From an uncultured Acetatifactor sp. (lineage in GTDB: Bacteria > Bacillota > Clostridia > Lachnospirales > Lachnospiraceae): a DNA stretch of 64,000 bases. Of this stretch, positions 33,247-42,491 are shown piece by piece; position 1 is the first letter of the stretch; every line of letters begins with the position of its first letter. The notes beneath the pieces are model-generated. The model was given only the letters and a program-made list of their open reading frames with translations. It searched no databases and had not been told where the DNA came from. The DNA lies in assembly GCA_910578815.1 (NCBI GenBank), contig CAJTSE010000004.1, forward strand, positions 62,001 through 126,000, written 5' to 3'. The translations under genes were made by a program, and so were the position numbers.

Positions 33247-34707
33247 TCAAAAATTGAAATATAAAAAGGTACTCAGGCCGGAAAGAGAAATGATGGACCA
33301 AACCAGAAGAACAATGCTGCCGGCTGCGGTTTTCCCATTTGGCACAAATTGTTTTTCTTGGCAGTTTTTGGGGACCAGGGCCAGGAACAGCGCAACGGCC
33401 ATGCAGATCAGCAGATGGACCGCCGGAAAGTCGGTAACAAATGCCTTTAAAAAGGATACATGATCCTCTATATAAGTAAATTCTAAAAGGTTGAACCGTT
33501 CCAGCAGGCCGCCGCTTAACTGCCATGTCCAGGGGGAGATCAGCTTCTTATAGAAAACGGCGGCGTCCTGCAGCGTCTCCGCCCGGAAAAGAATCCATGC
33601 CAGATCTACAAATAAAAAGGTTGCGGCCCGGCCGATCAGCCGGGGAACCTTATCCCAAAACCGTTTGAACAGCCGATGAAGAATGCGGGCGGCCCCGTGA
33701 GCCGCTCCCCAGAGAATAAAGGTCCATCCTGCGCCGTGCCAGATTCCGCTGACCAGAAAGACTATCAGGATATTGAGCAGGGTGCGGCCTTCCCCTTTCC
33801 GGCTTCCGCCCAGAGGGAAATAGAGGTATTTGCGCAGAAAGCGGGAGAGGGTGATATGCCACCTCTGCCAAAATTCCGTAATGGATGCTGCTTTATAAGG
33901 AGAATTAAAGTTCATCGGCATCTCAAAATGAAACATGTTTGCAATGCCTGATGCCATATCGCAGTATCCGCTGAAATCAAAGTAAAGCTGTAAAGTATAT
34001 AAGACGGATACGACTGCCGTATCCAGGGCAGTCAGCATTTCGGGATTTGCAAAGCCAAAGTCTGCTCCCCGGCCAAGGGTGTCCGCAATCAGTACCTTCT
34101 TAAAAAGGCCGATGGCAAAAAGGCGGATGCCGCGTGCCAGCTTGTCCTGATCGAGCTTTTTTCGGATCGGGTCCCGAAATTGAGGAATCATCTCGGAATG
34201 CAGTACGATGGGACCGGCAATTAACTGCGGGAAAAAGGTGATAAACAGGACATAATCAACCAGTCTGTGGTCCTTTGTTTCCAGCCGGTAGGAATCCACC
34301 AGGTAAGAGATCTGCTGAAAGGTAAAAAAGCTGATTCCCAAAGGCATCAGAATTTTTTGAATATGGAAATCCGCAGAAAAAAGCAGATTTATATTTTCCA
34401 AAAAGAAATTAAAATACTTGAAGTAGAAAATCAGTCCCAGATTTACGGTAATCCCGCCGGCCAGCAGTATTTTCCGCCGGACTTTTCCATGCAGCCCAAT
34501 CAGCAGTCTGGAGGTAAGAAAGTTAAATACAATGCTCCCCGTCAGCAGGAACAGATAGGAAATATGAAAATAGGCATAAAACCACAGGGACATGCCGATT
34601 AAGGCCCATTTTGCCAGGGCCTCTTTTCCCAGCTTATTCAGGCCGAAATATAATATCAGCGCCGACGGCAGGAAAAAAAGAATAAAAATGTATGAGTTAA
34701 ACAGCAA
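33247..34707 (-). CDS. MBOAT family O-acyltransferase (AlgI/DltB-like)
   Basis: 486 residues, about ten membrane segments. It contains AGPIVLHSEMIPQF, YFDFSGYCDMASGIANMFHFEMPMNFNSPY and the hallmark ITEFWQRWHITLSRFLRKYLYFPLGG, then LVSGIWHGAGWTFILWGAAHG with the conserved MBOAT histidine. It begins with TTG behind AAGGAG (minus strand). MBOAT proteins move an acyl group across the membrane onto an exported polysaccharide; with the next gene this forms a two-gene O-acetylation unit. No polymer synthesis genes lie nearby. Confidence 0.95.
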   Translation of the reverse strand: MLFNSYIFILFFLPSALILYFGLNKLGKEALAKWALIGMSLWFYAYFHISYLFLLTGSIVFNFLTSRLLIGLHGKVRRKILLAGGITVNLGLIFYFKYFNFFLENINLLFSADFHIQKILMPLGISFFTFQQISYLVDSYRLETKDHRLVDYVLFITFFPQLIAGPIVLHSEMIPQFRDPIRKKLDQDKLARGIRLFAIGLFKKVLIADTLGRGADFGFANPEMLTALDTAVVSVLYTLQLYFDFSGYCDMASGIANMFHFEMPMNFNSPYKAASITEFWQRWHITLSRFLRKYLYFPLGGSRKGEGRTLLNILIVFLVSGIWHGAGWTFILWGAAHGAARILHRLFKRFWDKVPRLIGRAATFLFVDLAWILFRAETLQDAAVFYKKLISPWTWQLSGGLLERFNLLEFTYIEDHVSFLKAFVTDFPAVHLLICMAVALFLALVPKNCQEKQFVPNGKTAAGSIVLLVWSIISLSGLSTFLYFNF

Positions 34708-34800
34708 CGGAAAATCTCCTTTTGTTTAGGGATGATACTTATTGTGTGTAGGCCTTTTGTGTTCAATTTAATTATACTATATTTTGTGGAGGTTACAAGT

Positions 34801-35021
34801 ATGGATATAATAAAAGTTTTGGCTCTAATCTCAAGAAATATCGTACTTCAATGGGAATATCTCAAGAAGCATTTGCAGATAAATGCGGTATGCACCGGAC
34901 ATATATCAGTGCTATTGAATACTGCCGAAGAAGTATATCGCTTGAAAATATTCAACGTATTGTAGATGCACTTGGAATAGAAACCTATAAATTATTTTTG
35001 GAGACTAACACAAATGATTGA
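34801..35021 (+). pseudogene. Frameshifted XRE-family helix-turn-helix regulator
   Basis: ATG 34801 has a good site (GGAGG, 7-base spacing) but its frame reads MDIIKVLALISRNI and then non-protein-like sequence. The next frame, from base 34821, reads GSNLKKYRTSMGISQEAFADKCGMHRTYISAIEYCRRSISLENIQRIVDALGIETYKLF up to TGA 35019-35021, an intact XRE helix-turn-helix. Adding one G at the GTTTTGG run (34816-34822) would give MDIIKVLGSNLKKYR..., a normal start. So one base appears to have been lost: a pseudogene, unless it is a sequence error. Regulators of this size often accompany restriction-modification genes. Confidence 0.8.
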
Positions 35022-35340
35022 TTACATTCAAATTATATCTGATGATCTTCTTGCTCAATTTGATCGGCCGGGGAAATTCTACGGCTGTTGTCTGCGGCAT
35101 GGTGAATCCCATGGCGGAAGCGGTATTTCCGGAGGGAATGCCGGTGATGGATGGGGTGGAAGCAGCGCGGGCGCTTCGGAAGCTGGACGGGAAATATTAC
35201 AGAGAAGTTCCGGTGATTGCCCTGACGGCAAACACCGGAACCGAGCAGCAGAGGGAATATGCAGAGGCGGAAATGAACGGTTATTTAAGCAAGCCCTTTG
35301 AACTGGAGGAGCTTTATGCAGTCCTTGAAAAGTGGCTTGA
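35014..35340 (+). pseudogene. Fused debris: 5' end of an unknown gene joined to a response-regulator receiver remnant
   Basis: ATG 35014 overlaps the XRE stop and begins MIDYIQIISDDLLAQFDRPG; after about 20 residues this frame becomes non-protein-like. In another frame, from about 35090, the sequence reads MPVMDGVEAARALRKLDG, VPVIALTANTG and YLSKPFELEELYAVLEKWL: the second half of a receiver domain. The phosphorylated aspartate and the acidic N-terminal pocket are absent. The 3' end runs into the GH53 gene on the other strand. It appears to be a junction between two truncated genes. Confidence 0.7.
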
Positions 35341-35348
35341 TTGTCAGG

Positions 35349-37376
35349 CTATTCCGCAGCCACGGGCGCCAGGATAAAGTCATCCAGGTTGCCCCAGGAG
35401 CCGGGAGAGCTGACAATATGAGCGCCTACGGTAATGGTGCCGTCGGTGGTGGTGATGGCTTCAATGCGGGGAGAGCGATACGAGGTCCAGCCGCCCACAT
35501 CCGTAGGAGCGGTATAGGTCTGACCGTCGGCTATGGCATAAATGGACATATCCTGGGTGGTGGCATCTCCGCCGTGGAGGGTGATCTGGAAGTAGTAGGT
35601 GCCGGGCTCCAGGCCAGTCACGGTCTGCTCTATGGTAAAATCAACATTTCCGGTGGAGTAGAAGTGCATGGATTTGTCTCCGGTGACGGCGTCAGAAGGC
35701 TTGTTGATAATGTAAGCCTCATCCGTGGTGCCGCTGACGTCGGTGATAACCCACATGGAGGTATCGTCCTCTTCAAAGCTGTAGTTTTGTAAAAAGTTCA
35801 GGTCCAGCACATGAACAGTGCATTTGCAGGTGGGATCAAAGTCTGCCGTGCCTTCCGTGTCCAGGGCCAGGGTCCCGGTGGCGGTATGGTCGCCCACGCC
35901 CCAGCCGGCCAGAGCCTCGGCAGTAACGTCCCAGGTTACGGCTTCGTCCTTTTCGGAGCCGTCGTTATAGATCACGGAAGCCGTTTCGGGCAGGAGAATT
36001 TCGTCACCGATGCGGACGGTCAGCTCCGTATCTCGCAGGGCAACTGCCTGCAATGTGGTTTCCGCGCCCTGGGCCAGATAGCGGAATACGCTCAAGGAGG
36101 GCAGAGGATGCCCCTCAAAATCAAACATGGCTTGATTATCCCAGGAAGAACCGCCGTAGTAGCGTCCGGCGTCGCCCGGGTCATAGGAACCGCCATAGCT
36201 GGAAGCCCAGCCTGCGCCGTTGGCTTCCCAAAGAGCCTGCCGCGCTTCATAGGTATCGCCGGGAACGGGTATCCAGGCGGGCTCCCAGTAGAAGACGCCC
36301 ACGCCTGCATCGCCGCAGGCTGCCACGGCATTGACTACGTCCCGGACGGCGTCAGCCTGTCCCTGTACGGAAACCGGATAATTCAGATCGCAGGCTGCCC
36401 CTTCGCCCACGCTGTTGCCAAAGCCGTCTCCGTCCTGCATGGTGTAGCAGTAGGAAACCTCGGCCACCATTACCTTTTTTTGATAAGTGGAGGCAATTTC
36501 CGACAGGGCGGAGGTCAGATTATCCAGGGTCCCGTGCCAGAAAGGATAATAGGAGGTGGCAAATATATCATAGTCTATGCCTGCATTATCCAGGCTTTTG
36601 GCGAAACTCATAAACTGACTGCGGTTTTCGGGGTTGGTGAAATGCAGAACGATCTCCAGGGGATGATCCTTCTTTTTGGAAACCTGACGCACCGCGTCGC
36701 AGCCTGCAGAAAAGAGCTTTAGCACGGAATCCCAGTTTTTCTCGCCTGCCATACCGGTGGTGGTCTCGTTGCCCACCTGTACAGCGGTTACGTTTACGCC
36801 TGCATCCAGCAGGGCGTTCAGGGAATCCTTTGTATAGGCGGCCAGAGCCTTGCACTTATCGTCCAGAGACATCTCGGCCCAGGCCTTGGGGGCCATCTGC
36901 TTGTTGGGGTCCGCCCAGAAATCGGAGTAATGGAAATCAATCAGCACGCTCATGCCGTAATCGGTTGCCCGCTGTCCGATGGCAATGGCAGTATCCAGGT
37001 CGTTATGGCCGCCGCCGTAGGAATTACCTTCATCGTCCCAGGGGTCATTCCAGATCCGGATGCGGACGGCGTTGACGCCGTTTTCCTTCAGCGTGCGGAA
37101 AATATCCTGTTGTTCTCCGTCCTCGTTATAATAGACCACGCCGCTTTCTTCCTCGGCCAGAACGGAAGAAACGTCCACACCCAGCCAGAAGCTGTCGCTT
37201 AAGCCGTCCACCTGCTTTACGAAAATCTGTGCAGGGCGGTCTAAGGCGGTGACGTCGGTGTTTTGAGGGACGAAGTTTTCTTTATTGCCATTACCGCAGC
37301 CGGTAAGACATGCCGCTGCCAGCAGGACGCCGGTGCAGGCGGCTAGACTTGTTTGGAGCTTTCTTTTCATATTCAT
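35349..37376 (-). CDS. Secreted lipoprotein GH53 endo-beta-1,4-galactanase with Ig-like and carbohydrate-binding domains
   Basis: 675 residues from ATG 37376 (GGGAGG 8 bases upstream). Lipoprotein signal with lipobox LTGC (Cys27). GH53 catalytic domain from about 60 to 450: FWLGVDVSSVL at its start, acid/base Glu near 204 (VQVGNETTTG) and nucleophile Glu near 306 (VMVAEVSYCYT). A Big_4-type Ig-like domain with the bacterial-surface pattern follows (about 475-560), then a beta-sandwich module (NYSFEEDDTSMW..., TVTGLEPGTYYFQITLHG) resembling galactan-binding CBM61. GH53 enzymes cut the 1,4-galactan side chains of pectin, so the organism probably meets plant fibre. Single gene. Confidence 0.93.
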   Translation of the reverse strand: MNMKRKLQTSLAACTGVLLAAACLTGCGNGNKENFVPQNTDVTALDRPAQIFVKQVDGLSDSFWLGVDVSSVLAEEESGVVYYNEDGEQQDIFRTLKENGVNAVRIRIWNDPWDDEGNSYGGGHNDLDTAIAIGQRATDYGMSVLIDFHYSDFWADPNKQMAPKAWAEMSLDDKCKALAAYTKDSLNALLDAGVNVTAVQVGNETTTGMAGEKNWDSVLKLFSAGCDAVRQVSKKKDHPLEIVLHFTNPENRSQFMSFAKSLDNAGIDYDIFATSYYPFWHGTLDNLTSALSEIASTYQKKVMVAEVSYCYTMQDGDGFGNSVGEGAACDLNYPVSVQGQADAVRDVVNAVAACGDAGVGVFYWEPAWIPVPGDTYEARQALWEANGAGWASSYGGSYDPGDAGRYYGGSSWDNQAMFDFEGHPLPSLSVFRYLAQGAETTLQAVALRDTELTVRIGDEILLPETASVIYNDGSEKDEAVTWDVTAEALAGWGVGDHTATGTLALDTEGTADFDPTCKCTVHVLDLNFLQNYSFEEDDTSMWVITDVSGTTDEAYIINKPSDAVTGDKSMHFYSTGNVDFTIEQTVTGLEPGTYYFQITLHGGDATTQDMSIYAIADGQTYTAPTDVGGWTSYRSPRIEAITTTDGTITVGAHIVSSPGSWGNLDDFILAPVAAE

Positions 37377-37629
37377 CCAATATACCTCCCATAGAAGACC
37401 ATTCGGCCGTTTCCGTGCCTCGAATAAGGTTATTTTATCATAAAAATCCAAGTCTGCAAATTGTTCTTTTATCAAAAATTTCTCATAAACAAAATCACAT
37501 AAACAAAATCACGTAAACAAAATTCAACAATCCGTAATGATATTCCCGATTGTCTTTAGTGCGGGATGGTGTTATAATATAACTCATTGTAAGGGGAATG
37601 AGAAATACGGAAGGATAGTCAATATTAGA

Positions 37630-38673
37630 ATGAACGCAAACGGTAATCAGATAAAATCTTCGTTATATTTGGGCAATATCCTGATTTTGGCGGCTCATGT
37701 GTTTCTGCTGGTTTTTTTTGCGCTTGTGCATGTGCATTTTATGGTGATCGTGAATGTGGTGAGCGTATTGACTTATATCGGCCTTTTTCTGGCGATCCGG
37801 TATGAAAAATCCAAGATTTATATTTGGGTGACCCTGGTAGAAATCGTTGTTCATATGCTGCTGGCCGTGGCATGTGTGGGGTGGTCCTGCGGGTTTCAGT
37901 ATTATTGCTTTGGCGCTATAGCCATGGTGTTTTATACGGACTATTTTTTTGCACGGGCAAGGATGGAAAGGGCCAATACTATAGTGCTGTCGTTGATCTG
38001 CGGAGTGTCTTTTCTGGCGGCTTTGATCTTTTCCAAGCATTATCCGCCCAAATATGTGCTGCACGAGCTGGTAATAATTGCGATTGTTCTGGCCAATGCC
38101 TTGTTTATGATGGCTTTTGCGGCGGTGTGCTTCCGCCTGCAGGTTTCCAGGGCGGATTTTTATGAAAATGAGTTGACCAGACAGGCAAACCATGACAAGC
38201 TGACGGGCCTGGTAAACCGAAATTATCTGATCGAACATCTGCAAAAGGTATATGAGGAAGAGGATATGTCGGAGTACTGGCTGGCAATGCTGGATATTGA
38301 CGATTTTAAAAAAATCAATGATACCTACGGGCACAACTGCGGTGATTATGTATTGAAGATCGTGGCAGGTCTCATCGCGGAAAACAGCTGCGGAATGATC
38401 CCCTGCCGCTGGGGCGGCGAGGAATTTATTCTGGTGGGACAGATGGCGGAGCATCGAGTGCAGGTGCCCGGATCCGCCGGCTTTGTGATGGAAAAGCTCC
38501 GCAGGTCCGTAGAAAGGTATCCTTTCAAATATGAAAACCGTGTGATTAATGTTACGGTCACGATCGGTCTGTCAAAGTATACCGAAGAGCAGACCGTGGA
38601 CGAATGGATCAACGAGGCGGATACAAAACTATATCAGGGGAAACAGTCGGGCAAGAACAGGCTTATTGTGTAG
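37630..38673 (+). CDS. Membrane-bound diguanylate cyclase (GGDEF domain)
   Basis: 347 residues from ATG 37630. Five or six membrane segments fill the first 180 residues. The GGDEF domain follows: NHDKLTGLVNRNYLIEHL, MLDIDDFKKINDTYGHNCGDYVL and the active-site CRWGGEEF near 259-266. No RxxD inhibitory site is visible just upstream of the active site. It should make cyclic di-GMP; the membrane region has no recognised sensor domain. A possible TATAAT lies about 55 bases upstream. An HD-GYP phosphodiesterase candidate is encoded at 46957. Confidence 0.92.
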   Translation: MNANGNQIKSSLYLGNILILAAHVFLLVFFALVHVHFMVIVNVVSVLTYIGLFLAIRYEKSKIYIWVTLVEIVVHMLLAVACVGWSCGFQYYCFGAIAMVFYTDYFFARARMERANTIVLSLICGVSFLAALIFSKHYPPKYVLHELVIIAIVLANALFMMAFAAVCFRLQVSRADFYENELTRQANHDKLTGLVNRNYLIEHLQKVYEEEDMSEYWLAMLDIDDFKKINDTYGHNCGDYVLKIVAGLIAENSCGMIPCRWGGEEFILVGQMAEHRVQVPGSAGFVMEKLRRSVERYPFKYENRVINVTVTIGLSKYTEEQTVDEWINEADTKLYQGKQSGKNRLIV

Positions 38674-38679
38674 GGGCAT

Positions 38680-39507
38680 CTATTTTCGCCGCCTAAGAAA
38701 CATGATAAGGCAGTAGGGCAGCAAAATGAGCGCGCAGCCGCCGACGATAAGAGCCGTGAACTCCGTGAATTCTGAGACGCTGCCCCGGCCTGCTCTGTGC
38801 AGCAGGGGAATGCCCAGCGTGAAGGCAAAGTACCAGAATACGGGAGGCACGCATTTGCGCAGCAGGGTGGGTAAAATGCGGATTCCGGTTTTTTTGCGGA
38901 CAAAGCATCCGGTAAGGCGGTATATGGAGAGCAGTGCAATAAAATAGATTACCACCCCGATCAGGGTGTGGAGCCTGTCCTGGGTCAGGATTTTGTCCGT
39001 CAGCCCGGCAGCTTCAAGATACAGGGGAAGATAGATTGCCGCAATGATCCGCAGGCCGTTGACAAAGACGGTGAGCAGCCAGGACAATACTCCGCAGGCG
39101 GCGATCCAGCAGAAACCATTTACCCATGAACGAAAGGCGCCTGCTTCAGGAAAGACGCGGTATGAGGGCCGGAGAGTACCGGTCTTTTTTTCGGCCCCGG
39201 AAGAGGCAATTACAGGGGTAAAGGAAAAGACCAGTGTGGCAAAGAGGATAATCATGAACCTGACCCCGGAGCAGGAAGGGGCGATCAGCAGGCGCAGGCT
39301 ATGGTTTACATAGCCTGCGTCCGACAGATAGGTGAAGGGTATGCCGCTTAAGAGCTGTACCCACCCTGCAGTAGGACCAAGGATCCACCGCAGGGAGTCA
39401 CAGTCTGCTTGGCGGTAATAGCTTTTCATCCCCAGAATGATGAGGGCACCTGCCAGGAAAAGAATAAAGTTTTGCATTGAGAATCGGATTTTTTTAATTT
39501 CAGTCAT
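38680..39507 (-). CDS. Exosortase/archaeosortase family transpeptidase (XrtK-like)
   Basis: 275 residues from ATG 39507 (longer starts at 39519 and 39528 are possible). Eight or so membrane segments. Exosortase catalytic residues are all present: Cys79 in APSCSGVRFM, Arg153 in VNGLRIIAA and His180 in DRLHTLIGVVIYF. Exosortases cut sorting tails of the PEP-CTERM type and transfer the protein to an outer component. The gene overlaps the end of the VIT-vWA gene, whose last 30 residues form a matching tail, so enzyme and substrate are made together. Assignment to the K subclass is by the Bacillota context, from memory. Confidence 0.85.
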   Translation of the reverse strand: MTEIKKIRFSMQNFILFLAGALIILGMKSYYRQADCDSLRWILGPTAGWVQLLSGIPFTYLSDAGYVNHSLRLLIAPSCSGVRFMIILFATLVFSFTPVIASSGAEKKTGTLRPSYRVFPEAGAFRSWVNGFCWIAACGVLSWLLTVFVNGLRIIAAIYLPLYLEAAGLTDKILTQDRLHTLIGVVIYFIALLSIYRLTGCFVRKKTGIRILPTLLRKCVPPVFWYFAFTLGIPLLHRAGRGSVSEFTEFTALIVGGCALILLPYCLIMFLRRRK

Positions 39508-41662
39508 TGGAAGCCCCATGTCTTTCACGTCTTTTTCTAATTATAATTGCAGCAGCGGCAGGAACCATCAAAAGCAGCATCCCCGGTTCCGAATAGGCCC
39601 TGTAGCCGCCGCCAACAGCCAGACCGGATACCCGTTGGGGCAGGGGAAGGGGCTGATCCACATCCGCACTGTCTCCTTCAGGATTTCGTATCATCTCGGA
39701 AACGGCAATAAAGGAGGTATAGGGTGTAACCATATTATATTTTATACCCAGTTCAACCACTTCTTTTTTTACCGATTCGTCATTGCGGATATTTCCGTAC
39801 CCGGTGACTCTGTCTAAGCGTGTCCGAGCCCACAGGTAGCGAAGAGCTTCGCTTTCCGTGTCTGACGCTGTTTCTTCCACGGTAATTTCCTGCCTGTAAT
39901 CTTCTCCGCCTGCCTGGCCGGTTACGGTAACGGTGCCTTTCGGCGTTCCCCGCCATTTGCCAAAGAGAATGATGGGACGGGACGCATAAAGGATGGAAGG
40001 AGTGGAAGTTTCCACGTCATAGACGTCAAAGCCCTTGTAGGTTACGGAAATATCCGTGAGCAGGGGCGCTTCAATGTAGGCGCGGAAATTTGAGGCAGAT
40101 TCCGCCGCATCTTCGCTGTCCGTCACGATAAAGGATTCTCCCATCCCGCATCCGGCAATCTGCTTGATCAGGCAGTCATTGACGGAGGTCCCGATGCCGA
40201 AAGAGAAGAAGCTGGCATCGTTCATATTGCTGGTGATGCAGGAAATGACTTCGCTGTCATTGGAAATGTATCCGTCGGTGATTATAACAATACTACGGGC
40301 CGAATTTTCTTGCTTTGGTATAGTAATGGCGTTTTCAAGTGCCGGGAGAAGGGAAGTTCCGCCGCCGCCTTTCTGTTCGTCAATCAGCCTTGTGGCCGCC
40401 TTGATGTTTTGGGCGGTAGCTGGAAGGGATTCGGGTGAAAGCAGGACGGATTCATTGGCAAAAAGAATCAGGTTAAAACTGTCTGTCTCTCTTAAGTCCT
40501 TCACCAGGCTTTTAAGCAGATCCTTAGCCGTATCCAGCGGATACCCAAACATGGATCCGGAAACATCCAGCACAAAAATGTATTCTCTGGGAGGAATATC
40601 ATCAGGCTCATATCGCTCAGGCGGCTGAACGGTCAGCATAAAGAAATTTTCCTCCTGTCCCTGGGAGAGGACCAGTCCGCTGTGAACTTCTTCACCTGCC
40701 AGCCGATATTTTAAAATGAAGTCCCTGTTTCCCGCGTAGTTATCGAAATCCGCCAAGGTAATCTGTGCGGTGGAGGCATTCTCCTGGTGGATTCGTATAT
40801 CGTGGGACTTGCTAGTGATTTCGGCAATGGGAACGCCAGTAGAAAGATTTACGGTTATATTGTAATCACCGGGGATGGCAGTGCTGTCTTCCAAGTATGG
40901 GGAGGATACCCAGTCGTCATCACTGTCCTTTGGAGCGCCGGTATTGTGATCTGACGCGGTGCTGCCTGCATCACCGTCGGATACGCTGTCGTCATCGGAA
41001 GTACCGCTTACGGAAGTGTCATTGCCGGATTCTTTTGGTGCAGCGTAGCGGGGCCCCACAACGGTGGGAAAAACAAATTCATAAATATTCTCTCTGGGGT
41101 TTATCAGCTCAGTATAGTGAAGCTCTATGCTGACAGTATCTCCGGGCATGATATTCGCCACGTCCATTGTAAATACATTGGGCCGTTTCTGCTCCATCAG
41201 TGAAGCGCTTTTGCCCTCGCTCTTTGCCTCTTCATATTCCTTTTTTGCCTCTTCCTTTTCCTGAATCCGGGCGGTAATCATTTCATTGCCAATAATCATT
41301 TTCATGCCGTGGACGGCAACATTGGAGTTGGCCGGAAATACATAACTTGCGTTGATCGGTATACTGCCTTCGTTTACATAAGTTTGGGTTACATAGGTTT
41401 CTGCGATCACGCCGTTAATATTTGAGACAACGTTGGTTGCCTTTAACGGGAAATGTTCCAAAAGGCTGGGATCTTCGTTTGTACCTTTAATAATAAAGTA
41501 GGGGGCGAGAATTTCTTCCTCTTGACTGTTTTCCGTTTCCGCTGTCCTGCTCTCTGCCGCATGGACCGGGAGGCAGACTGTGGTAAACAACAGAAGCGCC
41601 CAAAGGCAGTAAAGCCATCTTCTGATCTGAGCGGTAACTCTTTTTTTCCTGACAATATTCAT
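39500..41662 (-). CDS. VIT and von Willebrand A domain surface protein with PEP-CTERM-like sorting tail
   Basis: 720 residues from ATG 41662 (AAGGAGG upstream). Signal peptide (LYCLWALLLFTTVCLPVHA). VIT domain (about 50-195) with NVVSNINGVIAETYVTQTYVNEGSIPINASYVFP. An acidic D/S-rich insertion (about 205-250) follows. The vWA domain has a complete MIDAS: FVLDVSGSM, then a threonine in a GGGTSL loop and ITDGYISND. The C-terminus has YSEPGML, a hydrophobic stretch and RKRRERHG: the EP-hydrophobic-Arg order of PEP-CTERM signals. The adjacent exosortase gene is its probable processing enzyme. Confidence 0.9.
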   Translation of the reverse strand: MNIVRKKRVTAQIRRWLYCLWALLLFTTVCLPVHAAESRTAETENSQEEEILAPYFIIKGTNEDPSLLEHFPLKATNVVSNINGVIAETYVTQTYVNEGSIPINASYVFPANSNVAVHGMKMIIGNEMITARIQEKEEAKKEYEEAKSEGKSASLMEQKRPNVFTMDVANIMPGDTVSIELHYTELINPRENIYEFVFPTVVGPRYAAPKESGNDTSVSGTSDDDSVSDGDAGSTASDHNTGAPKDSDDDWVSSPYLEDSTAIPGDYNITVNLSTGVPIAEITSKSHDIRIHQENASTAQITLADFDNYAGNRDFILKYRLAGEEVHSGLVLSQGQEENFFMLTVQPPERYEPDDIPPREYIFVLDVSGSMFGYPLDTAKDLLKSLVKDLRETDSFNLILFANESVLLSPESLPATAQNIKAATRLIDEQKGGGGTSLLPALENAITIPKQENSARSIVIITDGYISNDSEVISCITSNMNDASFFSFGIGTSVNDCLIKQIAGCGMGESFIVTDSEDAAESASNFRAYIEAPLLTDISVTYKGFDVYDVETSTPSILYASRPIILFGKWRGTPKGTVTVTGQAGGEDYRQEITVEETASDTESEALRYLWARTRLDRVTGYGNIRNDESVKKEVVELGIKYNMVTPYTSFIAVSEMIRNPEGDSADVDQPLPLPQRVSGLAVGGGYRAYSEPGMLLLMVPAAAAIIIRKRRERHGASND

Positions 41663-41854
41663 TGGTGACCTCCTTGGAATATCACTAAATTGTTTGTATT
41701 TCGGGTATTCGACGTCATATCCGGGATTCATCATAAAAGGAAGATGCGAAGAATCTGCATCTAAATTCCCACATAATAGCATAATATATCAATCATTTTT
41801 GCATCATCTGCTGACATGCCGTTTATGAATTGCCGAGTGCACATTAAAAAGTGC

Positions 41855-41883
41855 TTGTGTTTTATAAAGATATGTGCTAGAAT
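41855..41883 (+). promoter_or_regulatory. Promoter of the ACT-hom unit
   Basis: TTGTGT at 41855-41860, 17-base spacer, TAGAAT at 41878-41883, about 100 bases before the ACT-domain gene. Confidence 0.6.
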
Positions 41884-41980
41884 ATCTTTCGCTGGCAAAC
41901 AAGTGTCCGCGAGCTGGAAACGTTTGCGGGAAATAAAGGGCTTTTCGCTGTCAGGAAATGCAGAAAGGCATGAGATTTCT

Positions 41981-42424
41981 ATGAGTGAAACGGCAAAATA
42001 TTATGTTGTGACACAGAAAGCAGTGCCGGAGGTGCTGCTGCGGGTGGTCGAGGCAAAAAGGCTTTTGGAGTCAGAAAAGGTATTGACAGTGCAGGAAGCT
42101 GTTGATGCGGTCGGTATCAGCCGCAGTTCGTTTTATAAGTATAAGGACGATATTTTCCAGTTTCATGACAACACTGCGGGGACCACAATCACGCTGACTT
42201 TTCAGATGGAGGATGAGCCGGGAATCTTGTCGGATGTGTTGAAAATCATTGCGGAATACGGTGCCAATATTTTAACCATTCATCAGAGTATTCCCATAAG
42301 CGGTATGGCCTCTTTGAGTTTAAGCGTACAGGTTCTTCAAAACACCGGTGACATTTCAAAGATGCTGGAAAGAATGGAAGCTCACAAAGGTGTGCATCAT
42401 GTAAAGATTCTGGCGCGGGATTAA
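41981..42424 (+). CDS. ACT-domain regulatory protein with N-terminal helix-turn-helix (PheB/ThrR-like)
   Basis: 147 residues from ATG 41981. N-terminal part has a helix-turn-helix-like KVLTVQEAVDAVGISRSSFYKYKDDIF. The C-terminal ACT domain reads TITLTFQMEDEPGILSDVLKIIAEYGANILTIHQSIPISGMASLSLSVQV. Proteins of this type (UPF0735/PheB) commonly precede homoserine dehydrogenase in Bacillota. It is expected to sense an amino acid of the aspartate family and may regulate the downstream genes. It is followed by hom after 67 bases. Confidence 0.9.
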   Translation: MSETAKYYVVTQKAVPEVLLRVVEAKRLLESEKVLTVQEAVDAVGISRSSFYKYKDDIFQFHDNTAGTTITLTFQMEDEPGILSDVLKIIAEYGANILTIHQSIPISGMASLSLSVQVLQNTGDISKMLERMEAHKGVHHVKILARD

Positions 42425-42491
42425 AACAACATAAGAAAATTGTATATTTGCAGGAAAGTTGAGATTGTTTCCTGCGGAATGAGAGGAATTT

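Noticed and set aside
35018..35377. Functional response regulator
   Set aside because: The receiver domain starts after the phosphorylation site, the preceding residues are not protein-like, and it runs into a gene on the other strand.
35811..36722. 303-codon plus-strand frame inside the GH53 gene
   Set aside because: Antisense to a complete galactanase with visible catalytic residues; A/G/V-rich mirror sequence only.
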